Numbered from the stretch's first letter, positions 1-13,037 are shown. The stretch is 64,000 nucleotides of DNA from Buxus sempervirens (GCA_947561395.2 OX387190.1:39110392-39174391); one strand, 5' to 3'. The notes: generated from the letters alone by a model not told the origin. Program-made: numbers and translations.

Positions 1-1153
1 TTTCCGATGGTCCTTTTGGGACGTGGGAATAATTTATTTAAAATAAAAAAATTCATAAAATATATATATTGCTTCCACATGGACATGATCCCTTTCTCCA
101 ATGTTATCTTTAACTAAATTAAAATTATATTATTAATCCTTATCTTTTCAGAGTCCTAGAAACTTATAACTATCTTTAACTAAAATCACATTCTCTCTCC
201 TCCACGTGGACATCTCTTTTTTTCTCCAATGGACCCACATTAAAATAATTTATTCCTGTTAATAAAGCATCACTTTATATGACTTTATAAAATCGTTCAT
301 TGAAGAATTTATACGAAGACTTTATCCAAAGGCCATTTATTCTCCATGTCAATATCTTTCATTGAAGACTTTATATAATTAACTCGTTCTTACGTGATAA
401 ATTTATGGGTGATAAATTTATGGATAATTGGTTTTAGTGATTTTCTTAAAATATAATCCAGTTTAAGTCACTTAATTCTTTGTAATTTGAAAGCAGTGAT
501 ACTTTTTAAAATAATTGAGAAGGAGTGTCATTTTACTATGTACAAAGAATGTGTCTTCCAAAAATTCTCTCATTATTATCTTTTAATCACGGTAAGAAGT
601 GAGGATATTTTTAGAAAAACTCCTCCAGGAATAGTAAAATGATATCATTCTCAATTATTATAAAAATATCATTGCTTTCCAATTACCACGTTGAACATGG
701 GTTATTTTATAAAAGCATAATTACAAACCAATTTGGAAATTAATTTTCTAAAATAGATGATATTTTTATTAATTGGAAGATAATATCAAATAAAGATATA
801 GGAATAAGTTTAGGATAATTAAAGCTTATAGCAATAACAATAAATTTAACAATTTAATAATAAAAGTCATTATAAATTAGTTAAAAATATTTTATTTAAA
901 AAAAGAGGTACTCGTGCTTACCATGGATAAAACAACTAGTATGTATATATAAAATCGGAGTCTTTCAAACCTCATACTCTCTCTCCTCCATGTGGATAAG
1001 CCTCCTTTTCTCCAATGACTCTTTTGGGTCCCACATCAAAATAATTTATTTGTAAATTGTAATCAATAAAATTCTCTCTTCTCCACGCGGACAAGCCCAT
1101 TTTTCTCAAATGGCCCTCTTAGGCCCTACGTCAAAATAATTTATTTGTAACCA
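1..1153. repeat. Diverged repeats of an ~80 bp unit
   Basis: A recognisable unit recurs near 1-40 (partial), 66-125, 190-255, 976-1053 and 1072-1153. Each copy runs from a CTCTCTCCTCCACGTGGA-like start through a T-rich stretch and CTCCAATGG to a CCCAC..CAAAATAATTTATT end. The last two copies are nearly adjacent and the others are spread out. The rest of 1-1580 is AT-rich, with no coding region that I can support. The units could be pieces of a decayed element or an old tandem array. Confidence 0.55.
425..734. mobile_element. MITE family A, copy 1
   Basis: The ends form an inverted repeat: AATTGGTTTTAGTG near 426 is answered by AAACCAATTT ending at 734. Inner arms (AGTGATACTTTTTAAAATAA and the reverse complement of TTATTATAAAAATATCATT) also pair. 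There is no coding capacity. The same arms recur at 5366-5699 and 60895-61312, so this is a dispersed non-autonomous family. I could not fix the target-site duplication. Confidence 0.6.
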
Positions 1154-1701
1154 ATGATTATTTAAAAATAAAAATATTTGAATTTTTTGTTATCTTTAAG
1201 ATGAAACTAATTCTCAATTATTTCAATGAAATATCACTAATTTCTAATTATCAAAAAGTAACACATAATTTAAATTAAATATTTGTATACTCATTTTCAA
1301 TTATCAGTCAAATTAATATTTCGTCCAACACCTTATGTATATTGTCAAAATTTTTAACTTAGAAAAACACTTTTTTTTTTCTTATTTTAAAAGCACACTT
1401 TTTCTTATTACCTTTCCATATGTTTTTGTACTTTTTTAAATTATTGGTTCAAAATATATACTGTCAAAATTTTCTACTCATAAATTTAATGAAAATAATA
1501 TATATTTTACATTATTTATAGAAAATATATCTTGACAGGCGAATCAACTAGTTTACTTACGTTACTCTCCCCTATCGCTGGAGAAAGGTGAAGCGGATTA
1601 CAAATCCGGTCGGATATTACCGTATGTTCCATAGAACGTTCCTTTGGGAAATGTCAATGAAACTTGGGCAATGTAGAAAACTCACTCGGGAGAGAGAAAC
1701 G

Positions 1702-1842
1702 CGTAGTTTTAATCAACCATGGTTGATTAAAACTACGGTTGATAACCATAGTTGGAGACCCACTACGAGCCGTGTGGTTCTAACCAACCATAGTTGGAGA
1801 CCCACTTCGGAGATACGAGCCGTGTGGCTCTAGCCAACCATA
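1702..1842. repeat. 36 bp perfect palindrome followed by short direct repeats
   Basis: Positions 1702-1737 are a perfect palindrome centred on CAACCATGGTTG. It is followed by AACCATAGTTGGAGACCCACT at about 1743 and 1785, each followed by an ACGAGCCGTGTGG block, and by a last AACCATAGTTGG near 1835. No gene is apparent here. It may be the edge of a decayed element or a regulatory array. Confidence 0.7.
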
Positions 1843-2895
1843 GTTGGTCACCGCAAATAATCATATGAGAAGGTGGACCAAACAGAGCCCCGGGTTCGTG
1901 GAAGGAAAGCGAGTAAAATAATTACAGGAAGAAGCATATAGGGTCTACGTTTCTGATTCCTTTTTTCCGTTCTCCACTTTCGCTTTCTAACATCGTTTGT
2001 TTTGGGAAGAGCTCTTCTCACATCGTTTTTTCTGCCAACTCATGGTCGGTACGTGTGTATACTGCACGTATGGAAGAGCTGCACTTATGATTTTCAACCA
2101 TCTTTGCTTCTTTTTTTTTTCATTTTCATATTTTTTATAATGATAAATTCTTATTCACATTAACAACAAAGTTGCTAAAAAAGAAGAGTCTTTTACTTAG
2201 TGTTAAACTTATTGTCGTTGAAGGAACGAAATCTATTGCAGTGTTATTCTGGAGCAATCTCTACTATGGCTGTGATATGCTATCATGTGGAGATTCTCAA
2301 GGCTCGTGTTTTTTCAAGTGGGTCCTATACAAAATAATGAAAAGCACAAGTCGTGAGATACTTCATATGTCAGCATCTCATGGCTATTGCGGTGACCGCT
2401 GCAATATAATACAACAGTTGACGTCATACCGTCACTGAATGCCCACTTTGGGTCCATTGGCTTGGCTTAGTCGTCCCGAATAGAAACATCTTTGTTTGGA
2501 AGCATGTCTTGGTCTCTTGGCTTGGCTTAGTGCTCCATAATAGAAATATGGAAGTTTTCTTGAAGTCTTGCTTTATTGAAATTGGGAAGAGAAAAAAAAA
2601 CTATCACCAGTCAGTTTCCTCTATATGTTTACGGCATGCTATACCATGAACGGATGACTTGAATCAGTCGTACGTCACACGATTCATTTAGAATCTATAG
2701 ATATTATATTCTTTGCGTCTTAGAGAAACATATGAAAATATGTCCTCAGATGTGAGGTCGCCTTCATCCGTTAAGTGGGTTACGAGGCGACAACCACAAC
2801 AGTTACTAAAATCAAAACTGCAATAAATGGAACCTTTTGACTTTCAATTTAGAGGTGAGCGCAGCAGCAAAGTGCAATAAAAAGGGAAGAAAGAA
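1843..2895. other. Intergenic, no supported gene
   Basis: I see no convincing coding sequence. Open stretches near 2172-2438 lack recognisable family motifs. A degenerate 60 bp direct repeat carrying TTGGCTTGGCTTAGT begins at about 2457 and again at about 2517. Confidence 0.5.
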
Positions 2896-3382
2896 GGCTC
2901 ATTCTGAATCTTATCAGAGATGGTGATGGTAGGGTCAAGGGCGCTATGGTTCATAAAATCGGGTGTGCCAATGCTCTTCATGCGGAGGCAATGGCCCTGG
3001 TGGAAGGGCTCAAATGTGCCTTGGCTATCAATGCTCAAAGAATAATACTTGAGAGCGATTCTCAAGTCATTTTCAGCTGCTTAATGAACCCCAGTATGAA
3101 GATTTGGAAGATTGATCATGTTCTTGACGAAGCTCAGCTATTGTGTTCTTTGTTCTTGTCTATTCGGTTTTCCAAAGTATTTAGAGAAGCCAATACCGTA
3201 GCTGATGGGCTGGCAAATTATGCTCTTGACCGTTTCCCGTGTTATTGGGTAAAGCGGTTCCTGTGGAGCTTGCCAATATGATTATGTATGATTGTTTGGG
3301 TAGAGCTCTACCACGATTTGTTTTATCTTAATATATTTCCCATCTTCTTTTCAAAAAAGAGGGCTCATTGTGAATCTTATCA
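2896..3382 (+). mobile_element. 5'-truncated LINE with RNase H-like tail
   Basis: A direct repeat GGCTCATT(C/G)TGAATCTTATCA lies at 2896-2916 and 3362-3382 and looks like a target-site duplication. Between them is the 3' end of a plant L1-type LINE. An open frame of about 120 residues reads as an RNase H-like (RVT_3) domain: HAEAMAL, then LESDSQ, then REANTVADGLAN, which match the family's conserved acidic motifs in order. The insert ends in CTTTTCAAAAAA. The reverse transcriptase portion is absent, as expected from 5' truncation. One mismatch in the duplication suggests moderate age. Confidence 0.85.
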
Positions 3383-5365
3383 CATCTGCGTGTAAGAGAT
3401 GTAAATGACGAATGAAGTGGGATGCGTCCATGTAAAGATCACACGGTTAGTATGTTTTTAAGTGAGTCCCACATCAAATAAATAAGAAAATAATAACTGT
3501 CAGATGCTTTAGATGAAAACATCTAGTAAGTAATTCAGTCAAGAATTGCAGAGTTCTCATACATCCCTTACACATAGATGACAACGACGGCAGGGAGCAC
3601 AATCATCGATACATTTGGGGAGCACCGTACTTATTTGTGCCGCCATCTTCACCGCTCGATTCGTTAAATGCTAAGATGAGTGCCGTTTGGTTTCTTATCT
3701 TGGCCGTGTATTACTATGACCAGAAACGGAGAGGTGTTGAATTTTTTTAATTCTTATTATGAATCAATGTAACGCCTTTTGCTTGATGTTGTTGCCTTTT
3801 TGTTTGCATGCGACATGAGAGCTCGGTCTTCGTCGTTAAATGCCCCTTCGTCAAACCACGTTTTTTGAGGGGCTGCGATCTGCTATATTTATTTTGTCGT
3901 TCATCCCATGAGCCCTCTCTGCCATCAATTTCCTCCCTTTTTCCTCTGAGCATTTTATTTAATCGCTAACTAAAAGTCTCCTAGCAGACTGCACATACGA
4001 TTCTGTACGTAGAGGGAGGAAACGGTTTTGGAATTGTACAAATTTATTTAAATAAGTAGAGTTTTGGCTATTTTGACTCTATATTAATAATGCATTTACA
4101 ACAAACAGTAAGGGCTTTTTTAGGAAGTTGCGCATATTTGTTGGCACGCTTCCCAATGGCCTATTCTCGTTATATATAATATAGATTAGCCATGTTAAGC
4201 AATGACGTGGTTGAAAAAATATACGGCGTTGGTTGAGTGAGGATGAGCTGATCCTACGCAGCACATTTAGAGCTTGTCAAAGCTAGGCATGTTAAATGGG
4301 CCATGGACAATTTGAGTTCTGTTAGCCATACCATGATACTCTCCTATGCCACCCTCCAAGGGTTGGCATAGCATTGCCCATGACACGCCTATAAATCATG
4401 GCGTGCCTAGGCTATATTCGTGCCAACCTAATTAATATAACTACGTGTCTTACATATTGAAATAACAAAACTATTCAGTATTCTATAGCTAATCATGGTA
4501 TTGTAGAGATTATGTATTCAAACCTCATAACAAACGTATTTTGAAATTTGAAGAGTTCTCAACCGCGCCAGTGTCTTGGCCATACCTGTGCTCAAAGCCG
4601 TGCTGTTGGATTGGCCAAAGTTGTGCTGTGCCCTACTTGGCATGGCTAAATCATGTCGCCCAACCAGCCAGCCTTATTGATAACACTAGCCAAAGCTATT
4701 GATATACATTTGGTACATTTTAGCATGCAACGTGTGTCAAATTTGCGTTGCTAGCCTAAGCAGTTGATATACGGTCGGTACAATTTAGTATGCAACGTGT
4801 GCCAAATTTTCTTTGTGGAGGGCTTTTGATGTAGGATGAGTTTCGAGGCTTCTGTGGTCATTAAACAGTGTTTTCTGAATCCGGGGTATTTTGGTAATTT
4901 TTTCTGCATTGTCAGAATTAACTGAAAATTAGTAGTTTGATTAGAAACGGCCAAAAAAGTCGGATTCGTGGCTACGAGGTCTTGGGATTTTAGTCAAATT
5001 CCGTCGGTTAGACCTTTAAATAGGCAAATTTGCTATTTTAGAAAAGAATTGACTGCTTTCGTTTAGAATTAAGGAAAGTTTGTTTTGAATAATTTTTTTT
5101 AGGGAAATTATTATTTTTGGCTATATTTTAAAATGATATCTAGACCAATTCGTCTATTGGAACGATATCTGATTTTTTTTCTCTCTACTTTCCCTGCGTT
5201 AGCTTTAAGTAAAAGTGTGTATTTTTCGAAGAAAAAATGGGTTAAAGCGAGGCTAATGCGCGGTTAATGCGCGTTTATTTTTATTCTAACAACCACGAAG
5301 GAGGTCTTTTTCGCGGGGATGTGATTCTCAAAAGGAAAAATTTTCAAAACCTTGTCAATAATTAT
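3383..5365. other. Intergenic, no supported gene
   Basis: Low-complexity and AT-rich DNA. The stretch 4270-4680 is rich in GGCATGGC and GGCCAA words and may be a decayed foldback element, but I could not define its ends. No open frame shows family motifs. Confidence 0.45.
4686..4810. repeat. 65 bp imperfect tandem duplication
   Basis: Two copies begin with CTAGCCAAAGC (4686) and CTAGCCTAAGC (4751). They share TTGATATAC, GGTAC and ATGCAACGTGTG in the same order. Divergence between copies suggests an old duplication. Confidence 0.7.
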
Positions 5366-5699
5366 AAATTTTCTATTAGTGATCCTCTATAGAAATAACC
5401 CATTTTCAGTCTCCTAATTCTTGATAATTATAAAATAGTGATATTTTAAAATAATTATGAAAGTCACTTTACCGTTTAAAAAAATTTATTCCAAAAATAC
5501 CCTCAAAAGAATTATGAATAATTTGTTCGTTATCATTTTTCAACTAGATTAAGGAGTAATTTAAGGGCGTTTTTGGAATAGAAATTTTGTGGGCTGTCAA
5601 ATGATATTTATTTTCAATTATGTTAAACGATTATCACTATTTTGTAATTACCAAAGATTAGGTGACAAAATGGATTATTTTAGCACTAAAAACCAATTT
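5366..5699. mobile_element. MITE family A, copy 2
   Basis: The right terminus ends AAAAACCAATTT at 5699. The left arm (TTAGTGATCCTC.. then CCATTTTCAGTC) pairs with the reverse complement of the right arm (GGTGACAAAATGG). Internal arms AATAGTGATATTTTAAAATAA and TTAACGATTATCACTATTTT also pair. It belongs to the same family as 425-734 and 60895-61312 and lies just upstream of the U-box gene. Confidence 0.65.
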
Positions 5700-7328
5700 A
5701 TCCTTGGGTATGACGATGTCAAGTATTTAGCGTTCAAATCACTGGCGTCTCTTTGACAAAGACAGCGTTGTTGGTGGGCGCACGGAAAATTCAGCATTTG
5801 GAGCTTCCTCGCTTAAACACTTGGACTTCCTCTTCTCTCTTGCTCGCTTTCCTCAGTCGTCGACGACTCTTTAAATGTTCAACAGAGGAAGAGCTGACGA
5901 AGTCATGGATGGATAATTGTTCGCTCTCAATGCTCCTTGTGGCGATTACTAGGTTGTCCTGAGAAACAAAACCATCATCTCTAATAACCGAGATTTCCCT
6001 CTCGGGTGCTCCTCTTTTGCTGGTTTACTCTTTTTACCTGACGAGCTCTGGAGGCCAGTCGGTTTGATTTCGGCTCTGTAAATTTTTTTTTCTTTCCTTG
6101 GGTTTTCAGGGTTACTCTAATTCTCGAGTTGAGAAAAGTCTATTCGACGATAAGGAGTATGTGCTTGGGTGCCGATGCTATCTTTCTCTTAGGCTTCTCT
6201 TTAACTACGGTTTGCTATTCCCTCGGCTTATCTACAGAAGAGCAGCTTGAAAGATTTTATGAGAACTGAATTTCGTGACTTGGATTATTGTCTAGTCCTG
6301 GGAGTTTGATTCAAGTGGGGGGGCTTTTTTTTTTCTCTCTTTTCTTTTCCATTTTTGTTACTTTTCCGTGTATATTGGCATGCCGGTGGGGAAAGTTGGC
6401 TCTCGTTTTCTTGCTTCCCGACGAGCAGAAAGCTCCAGTTGCTGCCTTTTTGTGGATGCTACCTGAATTCTGTAAGTCGGTCTTGTAAACTTGCTCTAAT
6501 TTCTGCTTCTGCTGCAAGATTAATTGACCTGACCTAAATTACTTGTCCATATATTCAAATAAACAGCCATGGCTGTTAAAATATGCGTTATTGTTTGTAG
6601 GCCAGCATCTCCTTATCAACCTTGTTCTTTTCCATGATAAAAAAAAAAAACCTTGTTCTTTTCACATTGTTGGCATTGAAAGAGGAAAGTGGTGGGGGGA
6701 ATTGGGGTGTGTTTTGGCTCTGTTCCTGTGTTACAGCATGATTTTCGAACTTAAGATTTTAATATGAGTTCATGATCTGAGATTCGGACCTTCGAGTTGT
6801 TGATTTGATTTTTAAGTTGCATGATATGAACTTGACCTACATGCCATCTTTAGGACTTTATATTTTGCTCTTTCTATTTTTTATAATCGATTTCTGCAAG
6901 TTACCTTATTGCGGAAGAAGCACTGCGCTTGTCTCTTATCAAAGCGGGAAGATGTCAAGAAAGATATTGAATACAACTAGACCTGTATGACTTAATTGTT
7001 CTCTTTGATCCTTTTGAAGGATAGAGTGTGAAGAACATTGGAAAGCCATAAATCTTGGGCTATTATTGTTCAAGGTTATTGGGAAAGAAAAAACACATGG
7101 TTCACAAGAAAGATATATATTTTTTAATTTTTCAGGCATAGTAATTTGTATTTTTTTTTCTTATGTTTTTTCCTGTTGCCATAGTTTCGTATGTGCAATC
7201 TTGAAACGCTACACTTACTGAGCTTATATATTCTTTTATCTCTGGACTATTTAAGTTGATATCTTGTATCAAGCGCTAAATTTGGACTGACAAATTGTTG
7301 TTGCAGATCGAGGATACATTTCTACTGA
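5700..7328 (+). promoter_or_regulatory. Promoter and non-coding 5' leader of the U-box gene
   Basis: The stretch has no coding exon. The reading frame of the U-box gene starts at 7329 in an exon whose acceptor TTGTTGTTGCAG ends at 7306, so an upstream non-coding exon is expected. The C/T-rich region about 5750-6080 is the likeliest place. Its donor is not certain. Confidence 0.45.
6618..6663 (+). mobile_element. Minute LINE-tail insert with target-site duplication
   Basis: AACCTTGTTCTTTTC occurs at 6618-6632 and again at 6649-6663. Only CATGAT plus a run of A separates them. This is what an almost completely 5'-truncated LINE insertion would leave. It lies in the U-box gene's leader intron. 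Confidence 0.6.
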
Positions 7329-10300
7329 ATGGGGAATGATGTTGTGGAAGCTTCAGTATCATGGCCTTCTTCTAGAGCCATAAAGGTAATGTCATTGATA
7401 CCATATTCTTGTCTATTATCTCTTCTCTGTGTATGGAAGTTTTTTGTTATGAAAACCTAATATTTTTCATGATTTTTCCTGAGCATAAGAGGTCTCTGGA
7501 GATTGGATTCTAAACAAAAATTTGAAAATTTTAATTCATGCTTAGAATTGAATTAATGAATATGTGATTTTTTTTAGTTTGTGTCTATGAATTTTTATTG
7601 GATATATGTCTCCTATGCGCAAAGATATGCACATGTCTGAAATGGTTGGTTCTGTATATGGAAAAAATATACTAGGTCTAGGGTGTCTTAAGTTAACAAT
7701 TGCTGGTGCATTGTTGTTGGGATAAGCAGCATAGGAAAATTGCTCCTCTTTATTTGGCCATGTATACTTGGGTTTGGTTGTATTCAAATCAAAGTATTGA
7801 GCAAAATCCAAACTTGTTCTTTGGTAGAGAATTGAAAGTATGATCTTTGTGCAATAGCCCACTTAGTTGATTATTTGAAATCCAAAGTATAATCTCCAAA
7901 TCAAAATGCCTCTTGTTTTTCTTTTTAAAATTTTTGTATTATCTACTATTTTGATATTTTCACTTATTTTATCTTGCTAGTATGGAACATCTTTTCTGAC
8001 TACCCCATGATTGCAGGTGCATCATTTAATGTGCATGCAGCTTATGAAATTTGTCGATAGGATCTCACAGATATTGCCAGATATAGAATTAGCTCGGCCA
8101 CGTTGTTCATCAGGAATTCCGGCTCTGTGCTCATTGAACCAACAAGTGGAAAAAGCAAAATTAATTCTTCAGCATTGTGCTGAGTCTAGCAAGCTCTACT
8201 TGGTATTATTTCAGTGGAATACACACACACACACACACACACACACGCCCTCAAAATATTGTGAAGAATGGAATATGAATAAGTATGTGAATTATTATAA
8301 AATACTTTGCACTATCTTTGCGTTGGAATAGATGATAGCTTTAAATCATAGGTTAGTGCTTACATTTGAAATGGCATAACAAGGAAATCAAAAGTAATAT
8401 GTGCTCTTCAACTACTTGATAACCTTTCTTTTGAATAAAATATTGAAATAAGATTATGCTTCACATATAATATATATCCATGTAGTTTTGTTAGCTTCAG
8501 TTTTACATTCAACTCATAGTTACTCTAGGTGCGGTTATTGGTTACAGCTTTATGAATAAAAATTCTGCAATGCTCTAATGGTTTCTGAGTTAGTGGTGGA
8601 CCTTGCTTGTGCTTGGTTGTGTGATTGTTTGGATTGATAGATCTAAGCCTCTCAATTTTCCAAAAAAAGAGTGAACCTTTACCTGTATTATGGCATAATT
8701 TAATAGAATATCTCACTGTGTAGTTCTATATAAAGCTTGGAATTTTGTAAAGTCTGTTGTTTTGTAAGGACTTGTGCATTGCATGTTGCAAAGTTCACCA
8801 TGAATGATGATTTCTACAAATTATTTCAGGCAATCACAGGGAACGCTATAGTTTCAAGATGTGAAAAAGTGTGTAACACTTTGGAGTCAAATTTAGGTCA
8901 AATCCAAAACATGGTTCCACTACTTCTGGCTTCACAGGTTTGACAAACTTTATGCCGTTTCATTCGTTTTTTATTTTTTGTTTTTTTTTTCTGTAATGTG
9001 TGACAAAAGCATTTCAAGAACAAGTGAACTACAGTATGACACTATTTTTCTACATTGTTAGAGTGAATTTCTGGCAATTTTTGATTGTTGCAAAGAAATA
9101 CATCTTTGTTCCCTCGCCTATAAAACATGCATATATTCGCTGCCTTGATTTTTCATTTTATAACATATTGTTTTCTTTAATTATTCTTTTTAGTGAATTA
9201 CTATGTTGCAGCAATGTGCTCCTTTTTGAACTACAAAGTTTAGGTCGCCAAAGTCACTTAATCCTTGCAAATCTCTATGCCCTTTTCGTCTATTTGTTTT
9301 CCTTTTCTCATTCTCAATACAGAGAAGAAAATTGCTTTGAGGACTTCGTCTATTTGTTTTCCTTTTCTCATTCTCAATACAGAGAAGAAAATTGCTTTGA
9401 GGACAAGAAAAGTAATCTTTTGTTTTCTCTAGTCCTTGGCAATATGAATATGCATATCTTTATCAATGTTCACAGTGAACTATCTTTTGTGGTGAAAGTA
9501 CCTGAACTGTGATAAATAAACTCTATATTTCTGATGCTTATGCCTGTCTAGCTTGATTCTTATAATTTGCCTCTGCAGAATCCCAAGATCTTAATCCTAC
9601 TCCTCTGTTTTTCATATATAGTACAGTCATTAGGCATATGAAAATTATATTCTCAGCAAAGTACCGGTTCTGCAGTTTGGGGCTTGTCAACCCACATTTA
9701 AGGTGCTTATTCTTTCATGACGATTGAATCAAGTTGTAAGAAAGATGTTAAACATATAATGTACAAATTTTTTGGGTCAATAGTTTAGACCTTGTCAACC
9801 ATAAATACAAGTTGCTTACTTTCATGTTGACAGTATGAGTAAGACAATTAACTAATGGCTTTGTTCTATCTTAGGAAATTTTGCAGATATGTGAATCCAG
9901 TTGCTAAAATTAATTATCCTCTTAGGAAATCCTTCACAAAAGTTCTTGGTCTATGTTCCTTAAGACAGTCAGAAGATCATATTGTTAAGGGTCACTGAAT
10001 TGAGTATTTTTTTTTTTTGAAAAGCTCACTGAATTGAGTATATTTTATGATTTCTAGATGATAAATATGGCCAACACTTAAATGATACGTAAAAATTATT
10101 TAAAGTTTGGCTAAAAGAACCCTAACCATTGGCTTTTGTACCATCGCACAAACTGATGGTCCCACCTTTTTGTGTGACTGTGTGCCATTGCCAATGTGCA
10201 GGTGGGGGGACATTCTTAAGACCTGCAAATGGGGACCTTGTACCATAATTTTCCTTCTCGATGTGTACATTTCTTATATTAACTGGTTTGAGTTTAAAAT

Positions 10301-13037
10301 TTTCACTGAATATTTTACCTCTGTTTCTGTACTACTTCATGTTGTTCTCCTGGTTTTTCTTGTTCTTATTTTTGTTACACACACACACAAATATATATGC
10401 ATATCGTTGCTCACATAATGCCCTCTAATTTGAATATATTACCTACTTTATACCTGTGAATTTTTTCTGTTTCTGTCAACATAAATAAATAAATAACTTC
10501 TTATTGCTATCCACATGCCTGATTTGTTCACTGGCCTTGACCTTCCATGTGGTGCATTCGATATGAAGATGCCTTTTCATTCTCTAATTTAGTTATTTGC
10601 TTTTCTTCCTGAGCCCTATTTCTTTGTGGAATTGACAATGACCTGTTATCTGCAGATCTCTGGAATCATAGAAGATCTTAGGGGTGCTAAGTTTGCCATG
10701 GAATCCTCTGAAGAAGAGGCTGGAAAATTTATAATGGCATTGCTACGCCATGACTCCAATTCACTTGAAATTCCTGAAATTGAAGCTTTTCGACTTGCTG
10801 CCTTGAAGCTGCACATTTTATCACCAAAAGATCTGTTGATAGAGAAAAGATCTATTAAGAAACTACTAGGCAAAGTTTGTAACGGTGACCCAGCAAAGGT
10901 TAGGATCCTTAAGTTCCTCTTATATCTTTTGAGAAAGTATGAGGAATCAATTGTGGGAGAGAAACCAGAGAATGGCTGTACTCAGGATAATGAATTGGAT
11001 CCATTCACCAGCTCTATAAGCGATAGTTGTTCTCTCTGTGATAGGTCTTTTGAACAGGAATCATGTGGACGATGCAAGCAGGATGATTTTCAAATTGATA
11101 AATCTTGTATACTCACACCTCCCGAGGAATTCAGATGCCCCATTTCTTCTAAACTGATGCATGATCCTGTTGTCATAGCTTCTGGACAGACATTTGAAAG
11201 GATGAGGATTGAGAAATGGTTCAATGAGGGCCATAATACTTGCCCGAAGACTCAAAAGAAACTGGACCATCTAGCGGTGACTCCCAATTCTACCATGAAA
11301 GACCTAATATCAAAGTGGTGTAGGACACATGGAATCAGAGTTCCTGATCCATGTTCACAACAAATACCTGTGGCAAATCATTCATGGATGACTTCATCAT
11401 CCAATTCCATTGCTAGCTTTGGAAGTTCTCTGAATGATTTGGCTCTTCGAATAGATATCAGCAATGTGTCCCTTGGTTCCCTGGACACTAATAATGGTTC
11501 AGATTCATCATGTATTGATATTATTGACGGCTCAAACCTTTCATCTGCTCGAATGGATGATGATTCTCACAGGTATCAGTATTCTGCAAATAGGAATGGG
11601 ATAAAACTAGCATTTCTTTCTGAGCTTGCTGCACTTCCTTGGGAATCGCAATGCGAAGCAGTTGAAGATTTAAGAAACCACTTGGAAGACAACCAAGCAT
11701 TTAAGTCTACATTACCTTATAGTTCTGTCAAAGTGTTGATTAATTTTCTGAAGGATGCACGTGACCACTGTGATGTAAAATCACAGAGAGCCGGAGCTCA
11801 GGTGCTTTTGGATTTTCTGAGTAAGGGAAGGTAATTTTTGATAGTTAAAACTCTTAAGTCCATTTGAGAATTTTTTTAAAAAATGTCATCTCTTAGTGCA
11901 TGCAAGCTTTTGTTAGCTTTCACGATATATGAGTGGTCCAACATGGTACCTGATTTATTGTGAACCAAGAAATATTGAACCAACTCTGATTTGGAATCAC
12001 TCAGCTATTATAAAATTTGACTCAGCCAGCAACATGATCTAATTGGCATTGAAGTCCAATCTGTCATTTTGTTTCCATGGCAGAACTGTCAAACTGCTGA
12101 TCACTTTGAACCCTAAAGTGGTTTAATTATATTGCCGTGCAAACTTAACTAGATCTTGCTCCTTTGGTGACAAAACTCCTGTTCCTGTTTCCTTCTCTCA
12201 TTTTATGTTATCTTATTTAATTTTCCTTTTTAGTATCATTTAATAGGAAAGATTCACATCAATCCTTCATTTGTTTCATGCAGAACTGAACTACCATCTT
12301 TATTTGAAGATGAATTTTGTCTTTTGGCATCTTTTCTTGATTCTGAAATCAGTGGAGAAACTCTAGCAATCTTAGAAGTTTTGTCTGGCCACCGGTATTA
12401 TAACACTGAAATGGTGGCATCTGGAGTTCTTCCTTTCATCCTAAAGGTCCTTGATACACAAGTCAGAGAACTCTGGAGACCTGCTATCAAAATACTGTAT
12501 AATTTGTCCTCCAATAGCAGCATTGCATCCCATATTGTGCATTTGAAATGCATCCCAAAGCTTGTTCCATTTTTGGGTGATAGCAGTCTTTCAGAATATT
12601 GCTTAAGCATTATGAAAAACTTGTGCAATAAAGAAGATGCTAGAGTTGCAATTGCTGAAGCCAAAGGATGTATTGCTTCTATTGTAGAACTACTTGAATC
12701 TGGCACATATCAGGATCAGGAAAATGCATTGACCATACTTCTTTCTTTATGTTCTCAACGCATCGAGTATTGTCAACTGGTCATGAACGAAGGCATCATC
12801 CCATCCTTGTTCAGTATTTCTGTCAATGGGAATAGCAAAGGGAAGGTGTGTGCATGGGAATTGCTCCGGCTTTTGAGAGATACCAGATATAGTGAAGTGG
12901 CAGATGGTTCATGTCCATACTCAGAATCCAATGATGACATATCACTAGACACTGAGAACCACCGTAAAGCAGAGAAATTGCCTTCCAAGAGTTCTGGATT
13001 TTTCAAAAAAATATTATTCTCAAAATCCAGATCTTGA
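7329..13037 (+). CDS. PUB5: U-box/ARM-repeat E3 ubiquitin ligase, PUB5-like
   Basis: Five coding exons, all GT-AG and in phase: 7329-7385, 8017-8202, 8830-8937, 10656-11830 and 12284-13037, giving 759 residues. Residues about 20-240 are the plant U-box N-terminal domain (MKFVDRISQILPDIE; SSKLYL; SEEEAGKFIMALL). The U-box spans about 271-345 (FRCPISSKLMHDPVVIASGQ, then CPKTQKKL), the module that recruits an E2 enzyme. Armadillo-like helices follow from about 430 to 735, and the tail is Lys/Ser-rich. Motif order and length fit Arabidopsis PUB5 best; PUB6/7/45 are the alternatives. The expected role is transfer of ubiquitin to unknown substrates in the cytosol or at membranes. The start is the first ATG of the exon and keeps phase 0 into exon 2. 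The frame is intact. Confidence 0.9.
8221..8246. repeat. AC dinucleotide microsatellite
   Basis: Thirteen uninterrupted AC units lie just inside intron 2 of the U-box gene, 18 bp beyond the donor. Confidence 0.95.
9285..9404. repeat. Exact 60 bp tandem duplication in an intron
   Basis: Positions 9285-9344 and 9345-9404 are identical as far as I can read. The duplication lies in intron 3 of the U-box gene. Lack of divergence suggests a recent event. It keeps an open frame only because 60 is a multiple of three. Confidence 0.95.
9992..10041 (-). mobile_element. Minute LINE-tail insert with target-site duplication
   Basis: TCACTGAATTGAGTAT occurs at 9992-10007 and 10026-10041. Between them are a T run and GAAAAGC, which on the minus strand read GCTTTTC followed by A's, the same ending as the LINE at 2917-3361. 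It lies in intron 3 of the U-box gene. Confidence 0.6.

Noticed and set aside
9000-9512. 170-residue plus-strand frame in the third U-box intron
   Set aside because: Hydrophobic T-rich text, kept open by an exact 60 bp duplication, inside an intron with well-supported flanking exons.
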